Shown piece by piece: positions 35,735 to 43,686 of a stretch of DNA of 64,000 bases. Made by a program: the position numbers and the translations under genes. Each line of letters opens with the position of its first letter. Position 1 is the first letter of the stretch. The stretch lies in NCBI GenBank assembly GCA_023417315.1, contig JAEZFW010000017.1:161952-225951 (forward strand), given 5' to 3'. A model generated the notes under the pieces. The model was not told the origin of the DNA and did no database searches. It worked only from the letters and a program-made list of their open reading frames with translations. Source of the stretch: Pseudomonadota bacterium. GTDB lineage: Bacteria > Pseudomonadota > Gammaproteobacteria > Steroidobacterales > Steroidobacteraceae.

Positions 35735-37075
35735 TCACTGACGCGCTTTCTGTGCAAGCTGCTCGGCGAGCGCCGACCTTTTCGAATCGCCTACGTATCG
35801 AAACAGTACAGCGAGGTTGTGGAGGATATCGACGTTCAAAGGATCTTCGATGGAAGCTTCCGCGAGCTCATACGCAAGATCGTGTACGCGGCCTTTGGAG
35901 ATCTCCACCGAGTTGAACCTCGACTCGAAGGAATCAGAACCCGGCGGAGTGGCCGCGTGCAGGCTGGTCGCAACTTGTGCAATCGAACGAATGTTCGTGA
36001 AAGCCGCACCGGCGGGCAGCGACGGCGAGCCTTGTGCGAGCTCGGTCCACTGCTCGAGCGGGCGCAACACCGATGCCTCGAAACGTCCTGGCTGCACCGT
36101 ATCGATCTGATCCAGAATCGCAAGCTGCGCGATCACTGCGCGTGTCTCTGGTTCCAAGCTCTCGAGCTCTTGCGGCACGGTGCGAGAGTCGATGAAGCGG
36201 AGCAGCCCGGCGCTAAAACGGGCGGCATCGAAAAGTTGCGCGCATCCTGCTCCACACTCCGCTGGGACTGGCACCCATCCCTTATAGGACTCCGTTGCGA
36301 CTTCGACCCAACCGTCGCGCCGATTCGTGAACCAATAGACCACACCCTTAGGAAGGCGAGCAACAATCGCAGAAGACTCGTCGGGCTCAGCACGTAACTC
36401 ATCGAGTGCTTGCGCAGTTTCCGAAATTTCCTCGACGGCTTGCCTTGGGAGAACGAGTCGCTGGACCACGATTCGCGCCGGCCTCAGCCGCGCCACGAGC
36501 TGCCCTCCGCCCATTGCTGGCGGCAATTGCAGACTCCAACTGAAATCGCTGTCGATCACACGCGGAGGCAATTGCACGAATGTATCGATACTGACCTCAT
36601 CCGCTAAATATCGCACCATGCCCCACACGGCCAGCGTGACATCCTGCGCCTGCGACAGAGCTTCGACCTTGTCGAAATAGCTTAGCGGTTGCTCCTGCGA
36701 CGGTGCGAGCGATCCACCATACCTCAGCACGCCGATCGAGCTGACACCGCTCTCCAGCACGATGTGGCGACCGATCAAGCTGGCTATCGCGTCGCCGATG
36801 CCAATATCATCGGGATCCTCGAACGTGAACACGGCGACTCGATAACGGGCACCTGGGATGCGCCGCTCCGGTGCGATGCCTCGTTGGATCAAACCGAGAT
36901 CCTGCTCGCTGTCGAGATTAACTCTGGATCCGGCGCGGCGCTCGGTCTCGGCTTGGCGAAGCCGCTCGGCGCGACGAAGCTCTTCGTTCACATCGAGCTG
37001 AATCTCTCCGGCGCAAGGATAGGCGGCAACTAGAGCAAGAAGGCCGACGATCGCCAGGAAGGAGCGGCGGTTCAT
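35735..37075 (-). CDS. Exported protein with CsgG/FlgO-like and SH3 regions
   Basis: The 446-residue protein has a signal peptide (MNRRSFLAIVGLLALVAAYPCAG). A domain at about 65-235 contains YRVAVFTFEDPDD and ASLIGRHIVLESGVSSIGVLRY, like the CsgG/FlgO/TolB-N group. An SH3-type domain at about 255-310 (EPDESSAIVARLPKGVVYWF... GWVEVATESYKGWVPV) follows, then a helical C terminus. SH3 domains of this kind bind peptidoglycan or peptides in the envelope. ATG 37075 overlaps the upstream gene's stop (ATGA), so it is coupled to the TIR operon. It is convergent with the surface-glycan operon. Confidence 0.75.
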   Translation of the reverse strand: MNRRSFLAIVGLLALVAAYPCAGEIQLDVNEELRRAERLRQAETERRAGSRVNLDSEQDLGLIQRGIAPERRIPGARYRVAVFTFEDPDDIGIGDAIASLIGRHIVLESGVSSIGVLRYGGSLAPSQEQPLSYFDKVEALSQAQDVTLAVWGMVRYLADEVSIDTFVQLPPRVIDSDFSWSLQLPPAMGGGQLVARLRPARIVVQRLVLPRQAVEEISETAQALDELRAEPDESSAIVARLPKGVVYWFTNRRDGWVEVATESYKGWVPVPAECGAGCAQLFDAARFSAGLLRFIDSRTVPQELESLEPETRAVIAQLAILDQIDTVQPGRFEASVLRPLEQWTELAQGSPSLPAGAAFTNIRSIAQVATSLHAATPPGSDSFESRFNSVEISKGRVHDLAYELAEASIEDPLNVDILHNLAVLFRYVGDSKRSALAEQLAQKARQ

Positions 37076-38031
37076 GGCGAGCCTCCCGGCAGCAGGCCAC
37101 GATTCGGTACGCGCTGTTCGCAACGCGAACGCACCTCCTGCAGTGGCTGAGGGAGCGTGCCGATGATTCGCGCGGCTGCCGACGTAAACTCCACGCACTC
37201 CGCGAACTTGCCCGCCTTCTCATATCCGTTCACGAGCGCGGTGAGGATGGCTGCGTGAGCCTCCGGTTTGAGTCTTGCGAGCGCAGGATCGTTTAAGTTC
37301 ACCTCGCCGCCCGAGGCGCGCAACGGCGCGGCCAACACGCCGTATCCATCGATCACTGCCATCTCCAGTTTCACTTTGCTCAAGGCAGCGTTGTCGACCC
37401 AGCCAACGAGAAATGCGTCGCTGTCGAGTACTTTCGCGAAGCGCTGGTAATCTGCAACCGCCCGCGGCCGAGCGCCGCCGCACGCGATGATGCTGGGCAG
37501 CGCAGTTGCAGCGAGCTGCTGCTGCATGCGCACGAGAAGATCGAAGTTCAACGCGTCTGCAACTCGAGAGGCGATATCGGGATCGCCAGCGCTGGCGGCT
37601 GCGGGACGGAAGTAACCCACGACGAGCGTGTGATCGACCGAACGCCGGCACTCTGCCACGAATGCGGGGACCAGCTCGAAATCGAACGAACGTGGCGTCG
37701 CCTTACCGGCAGTCACGACAATCGTGCGTGACCCCGAATCGAATGCATCCTTGCGCGCTAGCACGGTCAAGTGCTGCGCCTCCGGACGCGACTCGATCTC
37801 GAACGGAAGCTGGAAGGTACCATCCGTCCCGCTGACGGCAGCGCCGAGATCGGTGCCGCCGCGACGAATCGTAATATCGACGCCGGAGATAGCCGCCCCG
37901 GTTGAGGCGTCTCGCACCGTGCCGCCCACGATGATGGTTGCGCCTTCTGCCACACTGGCGAAGCCGAGGGCAGCAGCGCATATGAGCGCAGTAGACCAAT
38001 CAACGAGGCGAAAGCACGACATCGATGTCAC
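37072..38031 (-). CDS. Exported carboxypeptidase-regulatory-like protein
   Basis: The 319-residue protein has a signal peptide (LICAAALGFASVAEGATI) followed by an Ig-like carboxypeptidase regulatory domain (GGTVRDASTGAAISGVDITI..., residues 35-120). An unassigned alpha/beta part has two or three conserved-looking cysteines (FVAECRRS, IIACGGARP, FAECVEF). The gene starts inside the end of the TIR gene (32-nt overlap) and ends in an ATGA overlap with the next gene. The three genes form one transcript from membrane TIR to periplasmic proteins. Confidence 0.75.
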   Translation of the reverse strand: MTSMSCFRLVDWSTALICAAALGFASVAEGATIIVGGTVRDASTGAAISGVDITIRRGGTDLGAAVSGTDGTFQLPFEIESRPEAQHLTVLARKDAFDSGSRTIVVTAGKATPRSFDFELVPAFVAECRRSVDHTLVVGYFRPAAASAGDPDIASRVADALNFDLLVRMQQQLAATALPSIIACGGARPRAVADYQRFAKVLDSDAFLVGWVDNAALSKVKLEMAVIDGYGVLAAPLRASGGEVNLNDPALARLKPEAHAAILTALVNGYEKAGKFAECVEFTSAAARIIGTLPQPLQEVRSRCEQRVPNRGLLPGGSP

Positions 38032-38782
38032 TCGTTAATGCAAGCTCGATCGGCTCTGCTGGACAACCTTGCACGTCTCGACGTGCCAGCTCTTGGCCGA
38101 CGGGTGAGCGCAAAGTGAGTGCCCAATGCGCATTGCGCGCTGTCAAAGGGCCCACATGAATGTGCGCTCTTCCCTCACCATCCAGCAGGAACGAGTCTGA
38201 TTGTGCGTCGCTCGAGGTGTCAAGCACATAGCCCGAAAGGTCATTCGGCCGGACGACGCGCGCGGAAAGATAACACGCAGTCACGCCGGAGTCGGTTGAG
38301 ACTCGCGAACGCCAATTCACGACGCCCAGCGCAATCGCCACGAGCACGACAAGACCGATCGAGACCATCATCACGCGAGCACGTCTTCGCTTGGCGTTGA
38401 TTCTGGCGACGGTCGCCAGGGTCGAAGCAACCAAGTTGCCGCCCTGCTCAAATGTCACCGCAGCCAGATAAGGCGGGATATCCGGCATCGGTGTCGCGCG
38501 CGCCAGCACCGGCACCACCCGCCCAGAAGGATTCGGCCAGCGCTTGCGCGCGATAGCGAGCTCGGTCATCGCGTACGACTCGGGTCGCACGGAGCTCGGA
38601 CTCATTACGAATATGAACAGGTCGGCCGCGTCGATCCGATCGCGGATGCGCTCGTGGAACGCCTCGCCCGCCTCGAGCTGCGTGCGATCGAAGAACACTT
38701 CGTGCCCTTCCTGCCGCAGCGCAACTTCCAGTGCGTCTGCAATCGCCCGGTCATCATTCGAATAGGAAATGAAGACGTTCAA
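38000..38782 (-). CDS. TIR-domain transmembrane protein with exported beta-domain
   Basis: The 260-residue protein has a TIR domain (residues 1-125, VFISYSNDDRAIADALEVAL, DLFIFVMSPSSV) with the putative NADase glutamate at E74 (AMTELAIA). Next come a basic patch (RINAKRRRAR), one membrane helix (about 137-158) and a short C-terminal beta-rich domain likely in the periplasm. It is paralogous in layout to the TIR-TM proteins at 42708 and 50248. It heads an operon with two exported proteins. TIR domains in bacteria commonly cleave NAD or act as adaptors in immunity; which applies here is unknown. Confidence 0.85.
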   Translation of the reverse strand: MNVFISYSNDDRAIADALEVALRQEGHEVFFDRTQLEAGEAFHERIRDRIDAADLFIFVMSPSSVRPESYAMTELAIARKRWPNPSGRVVPVLARATPMPDIPPYLAAVTFEQGGNLVASTLATVARINAKRRRARVMMVSIGLVVLVAIALGVVNWRSRVSTDSGVTACYLSARVVRPNDLSGYVLDTSSDAQSDSFLLDGEGRAHIHVGPLTARNAHWALTLRSPVGQELARRDVQGCPAEPIELALTSDIDVVLSPR

Positions 38783-39080
38783 GGAATGAAGCCTCTCATT
38801 CTTGTATCACCAGGTTGCGGCCATGAGTCTGCCGCGATCCGCCGTTCACCGCATCTGAGTCTATACGAGCGGCCTGTGATTCGATCGCCGTCCCCTTCGA
38901 GCGCACGCGATCGCATCGGACTTATCGACTATTGCAGAGATGAATGGGCTCGGCTACAAGACGATAGTCCTGCGAAGCTGAATGTCTATGTCGATCGGAT
39001 GTGCTGATCGATCCCTCTCGCAGAAACCTCCAGTCATCGCGCCACGCAACGCATTCGACCAACTATCAAGGAACACTTCT

Positions 39081-40223
39081 ATGAACCTCAAAGATCGCGT
39101 CTTGAATCGAGGCCCGAAGAAGATCCTTGCACTGGACGGGGGCGGCATCCGCGGTTTGATCACCGTAGAAGCGCTCGTCCACATCGAGCAGATGCTGCGC
39201 GAGCGTCAGCAGGCCGGTCCCAACTTCGTGTTGAGTGACTACTTCGACTTCGTCGCGGGTACCAGCACCGGCGCCATCATCGCCGCTTGCGTCGCGCTTG
39301 GCATGCCGGCCCCACAGATTCGCGACTTCTATCTGGAAAGCGGCAAAGAGATGTTCGACCGCGCGAACATTCTGAAACGACTTCGGTACAAGTTCGAAGA
39401 CGAGAAGCTCGCGCGCAAGCTTAAAGAGGTGTTCGGCGCTGACACTCAGCTGGGCAGCGACAAGCTGCGCTGCGTGCTCATGATCGTCACCCGCAACGTG
39501 ACGACCGATTCGCCGTGGCCGATCAGCAATAACCCCTTCGCGAAATACAACGCGACGGACCGTGACGACTGCAACTTGAAACTCCCACTCTGGCAACTGG
39601 TCCGCGCGAGCACTGCCGCGCCGACCTACTTCCCGCCGGAAGAGGTGAAGATAGGGTCGCGCAGGTTCGTGTTCGTGGATGGCGGTGTGACGCCTTACAA
39701 CAATCCGGCCTTTCTCGCCTTCCTCATGGCAACTTCGCGGCCCTATCGAATGGGTTGGAAGACCGGAGAGTCTGAAATGCTTCTGATCTCGATCGGCACC
39801 GGCAGCAGCGCTAACGCCAACACAGATCTGGACCCGGATCGGATGCACATCATCTATAACGCGACCACCATTCCGGGCGCGCTCATGTATGGTGCGCTCA
39901 ACCAGCAGGACATGCTGTGCAGGGTGTTCGGCAAGTGTCTGGCGGGCGACCCGATCGATCGAGAGCTTGGCGATATGATCGGAACCGATACGACGAGCGA
40001 GCTCATCGGCACGCTCGGCCCCGTCGATCCAAAGCTCTTCACGTACGCACGCTATAACGTCGATCTCACGCACGCGGGACTCGAGGCGCTTGGCGTCAAG
40101 AACGTGGACCCCGAGCACATCCAGCTTCTGGACTCGGTTCAGTACATGGGCGAGCTGCAAACCGTCGGATGCGCATTAGCCGCCAACCGCGTCAAGTCGG
40201 AGCACTTCGCCGGGTTTGCATGA
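39081..40223 (+). CDS. CapV-like patatin phospholipase
   Basis: The 380-residue patatin-fold lipase has the oxyanion motif DGGGIRG (residues 19-25), the nucleophile elbow GTSTG with S62, and the catalytic aspartate D200 in VDGGVTPYNNP. This is the arrangement of CapV-type effectors, which degrade membrane phospholipids in CBASS and other immune systems. No CD-NTase gene is visible nearby, so the activator may be a different sensor, possibly the protein encoded 33 nt downstream. ATG 39081 has AAGGAA upstream; an earlier in-frame ATG at 38982 is not supported. Confidence 0.9.
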   Translation: MNLKDRVLNRGPKKILALDGGGIRGLITVEALVHIEQMLRERQQAGPNFVLSDYFDFVAGTSTGAIIAACVALGMPAPQIRDFYLESGKEMFDRANILKRLRYKFEDEKLARKLKEVFGADTQLGSDKLRCVLMIVTRNVTTDSPWPISNNPFAKYNATDRDDCNLKLPLWQLVRASTAAPTYFPPEEVKIGSRRFVFVDGGVTPYNNPAFLAFLMATSRPYRMGWKTGESEMLLISIGTGSSANANTDLDPDRMHIIYNATTIPGALMYGALNQQDMLCRVFGKCLAGDPIDRELGDMIGTDTTSELIGTLGPVDPKLFTYARYNVDLTHAGLEALGVKNVDPEHIQLLDSVQYMGELQTVGCALAANRVKSEHFAGFA

Positions 40224-40256
40224 GCATCGCGAGCTCACCCACATAGGAGCGTGTCA

Positions 40257-42248
40257 ATGAGCGTCAAGCCTCATGCGTTCGTCGCCATGCCCTTCGGTCA
40301 GAAACCTGGACCCGATGGCACCCGCATTGACTTCGATCGTGTGTATCGCGAATACATCGTACCTGCACTCATCAAGGCGGGACTCGAGCCATTCCGTGCG
40401 GATGAAGAGCCACGTGCCGGAGAGATCCGCAAGGACATGTTCCAGGAGCTGTTGGTGGCCGACCTCGTGCTTGCCGACTTGACGATCGACAATCCCAATG
40501 TCTGGTATGAGCTAGGTGTTCGCCACGCACTGCGCGCTCGCGGCGTCGTATTGATCTTCGGTGGCCGAGCGCCAGCGGCTTTCGATGTCTATACCGATCG
40601 CAAGTTGCGCTACAGCTTGAAGGACGGCGCCCCCGATCCAGCGGTCCTGGAACAGGAGATCTCGAAGCTCTCCGATATGGTGAAGGCCACGATGGAGTCG
40701 TGGCACGGACGCAAGGTCAGCCCTGTGTACGACCTTCTGCCGAATCTGTCGGAACCCGATTGGAAATCGCTGCGCATCGGGCAAGTCCGCGAGTTCTGGG
40801 AAAAGCACGACGACTGGGAGCGGCGAATCGAAGTGGCGCGCCGGAATGGACGAATCGGCGATGTCCTCGTGCTCGCGAACGAGGCGCCTGTCGCCGCCTT
40901 CCGCGCCGAAGCGTGGATCAAAGCTGGCGAGGCCTTGCGGAAGGCTGAGCGGTTTCAATTCGCCCTCGAGCACCTGGAGCAAGCGCTGCAGATCGAGCCC
41001 CTGCACCTGCAGGCCTTACAGGGCAAAGGTATCTGCTTGCAGCGCCTCGCTATGCTGAACGTACCCGGGCACTCTCTCGATCGGGCGCGCGAACATTACC
41101 GTAAGGTGTTGGACACCTTCCCAAGAGATCAGGAAAGCTGGGCGCTGCTCGGACGACTAGATAAAGATGCGTGGACACAAGCCTGGCGTTTGCCTTCCCG
41201 AACCAGAGCTCAGATGCGGGAGGACGCCGCGTACGAGCGAGCGCTCTTGCGCGCGACGATCGACAGCTATGCGCGAGCCTATCGCATGAACCCGAATCAC
41301 TACTTCTCGGGGATCAACGCCGTCACGCTGATGCACCTATACCGACATCTCACGAACGACTCGCGCTATGACAGCGACGCGACGATGATGGCCGGCGCGG
41401 TGCGCTTCGCCGCAAGCTGTGCAACCGATGAGCGGCAGCAGTACTGGGCGAGAGCCACGCTTGGCGATCTGGAAGTACTCGCCGGGACGGCGCAGTCGGC
41501 GTGCGATGCCTATCAGGAAGCGATCGCGAAGAACGAGCGCGATTACTTTGCGCTCAAGTCCACCCTCTCTCAGTTGCAGCTGCTCGAGGATCTCGAGTTC
41601 AGGCCCGAGACGGTCTCTCCCGCTATTGCGACCTATGAGCGCGCGCTAAAGCGATTGACACCGCCCGAGGCGAGCTGGCAGCCACGTCACGTGCTGCTCT
41701 TCAGTGGGCACATGGTCGATGCGCCCGATCGACCCACGGCGCGATTCCCGGCCGACAAAGTGCCGATCGCGGCCGACGAGATTGCGAAAGCGCTCGACCG
41801 TCTGGAGGCAAGCGAGGAAGATTTGGCGTTGTGTCAAGCAGCCGCGGGCGGGGATCTCCTGTTCATCGAGCAGTGCCAGCAGCGTGGCGTTCGCTGCCAG
41901 ATTCTGCTGCCGTTCGCCGAGCCTGAGTTCATCGAGCGCTCCGTCATCCCGTCGGTCGATGGAGATATGTGGCGCAATCGCTTCTTCGAAATGAAAGCGA
42001 AGCTGCAAAACCCGATCCGCATCATGCCGGATGAGCTTGGGCCGCTGCCTCGAGGCGTCGATCCTTACGAGCGTTGCAATCTATGGTTGCTCTACACCGC
42101 ACTCGCCTGCGGCATGGACAAGGTGAGATTCATCGCGTTGTGGAATGGCGGCGGCGGCGACGGGCCAGGTGGAACGCAGCATATGTACGACGAGGTGAGA
42201 CGCAGGACGGGGCGCGTCACGTGGATCGATACGCGCAGGTCATGGTGA
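40257..42248 (+). CDS. Deoxyribosyltransferase-like/TPR/Rossmann sensor protein (TRAFs-binding-like)
   Basis: The 663-residue protein has three parts. Residues 1-110 (HAFVAMPFG, VADLVLADLTIDNPNVWYELGVRHAL) resemble the nucleoside 2-deoxyribosyltransferase/TIR-like fold, with a candidate catalytic Glu in WYELG. Residues about 170-450 are TPR-like helices (LEHLEQALQIEPLHLQALQGKG). Residues about 475-660 look like a SLOG/DprA-type Rossmann fold (AAAGGDLLFIEQCQQRGVRCQILLPF). This composition is known from TPR-S/TRAFs-binding proteins of NTP-dependent conflict systems and ASK-type kinases. ATG 40257 was chosen because AGGAG is seven bases upstream. It is likely coupled to the patatin gene. Confidence 0.75.
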   Translation: MSVKPHAFVAMPFGQKPGPDGTRIDFDRVYREYIVPALIKAGLEPFRADEEPRAGEIRKDMFQELLVADLVLADLTIDNPNVWYELGVRHALRARGVVLIFGGRAPAAFDVYTDRKLRYSLKDGAPDPAVLEQEISKLSDMVKATMESWHGRKVSPVYDLLPNLSEPDWKSLRIGQVREFWEKHDDWERRIEVARRNGRIGDVLVLANEAPVAAFRAEAWIKAGEALRKAERFQFALEHLEQALQIEPLHLQALQGKGICLQRLAMLNVPGHSLDRAREHYRKVLDTFPRDQESWALLGRLDKDAWTQAWRLPSRTRAQMREDAAYERALLRATIDSYARAYRMNPNHYFSGINAVTLMHLYRHLTNDSRYDSDATMMAGAVRFAASCATDERQQYWARATLGDLEVLAGTAQSACDAYQEAIAKNERDYFALKSTLSQLQLLEDLEFRPETVSPAIATYERALKRLTPPEASWQPRHVLLFSGHMVDAPDRPTARFPADKVPIAADEIAKALDRLEASEEDLALCQAAAGGDLLFIEQCQQRGVRCQILLPFAEPEFIERSVIPSVDGDMWRNRFFEMKAKLQNPIRIMPDELGPLPRGVDPYERCNLWLLYTALACGMDKVRFIALWNGGGGDGPGGTQHMYDEVRRRTGRVTWIDTRRSW

Positions 42249-42698
42249 TTGATCCGCCATTTGTGCCGTTTCCTCAACACGATTTCCCCTCTCCCTCAAA
42301 GCCTCGGGGTCTAGCGATGGAGGAAGCACGCAGTCTTCGAAGCGGCTATTGCGAAACCACTCAGCGCGAAACCAGCCGCTGAATGTGACGTTCACAAATT
42401 GAACAGCATCGAATATCACCTCAACTTCAGGTCTTGCGAGATCGAGTACGAGCGGATCCGGACCGGTGCGCAGGCCACGTATCAAACTGTTCTCGAATAG
42501 TGTCAGCCCAGGCGTGATCACATGCCCATCTGCTGGTCCCGACTGGAAACGCACAGCGGACATGCCTTCCAAGGAGATGTCTACTCCACGAAACTTGCTA
42601 TCCATGAATTGAGCGCTCAAGAACTGCGTGTCGTCGATCCACACGTTCCAAAAATCACAATTCTCGAAACGCGCGTCGATGAATGAAAGCCCGCTCAA
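42240..42698 (-). CDS. Pentapeptide-like C-terminal part of the TIR-TM gene, after an in-frame TAG
   Basis: The 152 codons are in the same frame as the TIR gene just upstream and are separated only by TAG at 42708-42710 plus three sense codons. The sequence continues the pentapeptide-like strand pattern (FIDARFENCDFWNVWI, DDTQFLSAQFMDSKFRGVDI, with a hydrophobic centre every fifth residue). It ends with a short helix. A TTG start is possible, but it has no good ribosome-binding site. It is best seen as the tail of a gene broken by a nonsense codon, or one needing read-through. It overlaps the convergent TPR gene by 9 nt. Confidence 0.65.
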   Translation of the reverse strand: MSGLSFIDARFENCDFWNVWIDDTQFLSAQFMDSKFRGVDISLEGMSAVRFQSGPADGHVITPGLTLFENSLIRGLRTGPDPLVLDLARPEVEVIFDAVQFVNVTFSGWFRAEWFRNSRFEDCVLPPSLDPEALRERGNRVEETAQMADQSP

Positions 42699-42707
42699 GC
42701 CAGTCCG

Positions 42708-43583
42708 CTACCCAGGACCTGGGCCCAAGTAAACACCTGCCATCTTGCAATCCTCGGCAGCGAGGTCCTCAACGCGTCCGTCACGTATCGTGACGTCGAT
42801 GAGCCGCGACTCCTTGAGCGATGCGCCTTGCCAATTCAAACCCGACCAATCCTCCCGCTTGAAGCGTTCTTGGCGGTGCGATAGAAATTGATCCACCTGC
42901 CAGGCATTTAGACGTGGCGCCGTGTCTCTAATATCTGGATCATCGCGCATTGCACGAACCTGACTCAGAAGCTGCGCATCGCGCTGTAGATTCCCGATTT
43001 GGGCTTCGAGGTATCCAGCGGTCCAAGGGGTGCGCGACTGCTCGATCGAAGCAAGGACCGAAGCGCGTTTTTGTGCGGTTTGCCAAGATTCCCATCTGGA
43101 GAAGAAAAGGAGTGCGACAACGAGCAGCCCGGCAAAGGCACCGATGGCTGCACCGCTCCGCAGCGCGACGCGTCGCAGTGCACGCCGCCTCGCTTGGTCC
43201 AAATGTGTGTCGATCTGCTCGAGTGCTTCGTCTTGCCATGGCAGATAGTGGACTGCAGATAACATGCGCTCCATCGGATCAGGCAGCGCTCCGGCATCAG
43301 CCCGTCTGATCCTCAGGAGCTGCAAGCCCAGCGTAGCTGCTGCGTATACTTCTGCTCGACACCATTCGCTTGTGGCCGAATGCCTTGTGTGTAGGAACAA
43401 CAACGCGTCGCTCTTCTCGAGCTCCGCATACAAACCACTCATGAAGTGGTCGCCGATGAGCAGGTTTTGGGTATCGACGAAGACTCGATAACCCCGGTCT
43501 GTCAATAGTCGATACAGTCGCAGCGCGTGAGCTTCGTCTTCGCGCGCATAGCTCACGAACAATCGCGGGCGACTTAGCCTCAT
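42708..43583 (-). CDS. TIR-domain transmembrane protein, pentapeptide-type, cut short by TAG
   Basis: The 291-residue protein has a TIR domain (residues 5-130, RLFVSYAREDEAHALRLYRLL) with the putative catalytic E78 in SEWCRAEVYA. A helix (about 148-170) is followed by a helical linker and a pentapeptide-like start (LNWQGASLKESRLIDVTIRDGRVEDLAAEDCKMAGV). The frame ends in TAG, but the next in-frame 152 codons continue the repeat pattern. The TIR-TM plus variable C-terminal domain layout matches the genes at 38000 and 50248. The C-terminal region is probably exported. Confidence 0.8.
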   Translation of the reverse strand: MRLSRPRLFVSYAREDEAHALRLYRLLTDRGYRVFVDTQNLLIGDHFMSGLYAELEKSDALLFLHTRHSATSEWCRAEVYAAATLGLQLLRIRRADAGALPDPMERMLSAVHYLPWQDEALEQIDTHLDQARRRALRRVALRSGAAIGAFAGLLVVALLFFSRWESWQTAQKRASVLASIEQSRTPWTAGYLEAQIGNLQRDAQLLSQVRAMRDDPDIRDTAPRLNAWQVDQFLSHRQERFKREDWSGLNWQGASLKESRLIDVTIRDGRVEDLAAEDCKMAGVYLGPGPG

Positions 43584-43686
43584 GAAGAACCTCCCACCTC
43601 CATACAGAACTTGATAGAAGCTTGCCGCTCACCCGGCATCCTGTTGCTCCTCATGCGCACCAGGATCTGGCGAGATGCTCGGGCAG

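Noticed and set aside
38786..39007. Possible 73-residue ORF in the gap between the TIR and patatin genes.
   Set aside because: The AAGG sits directly on the ATG with no spacing, the product has no recognisable family, and the gap must hold two divergent promoters.
39081..42248. CBASS operon around the patatin.
   Set aside because: No CD-NTase, Cap2/Cap3 or HORMA/TRIP13 gene is visible, so the patatin alone is not enough.
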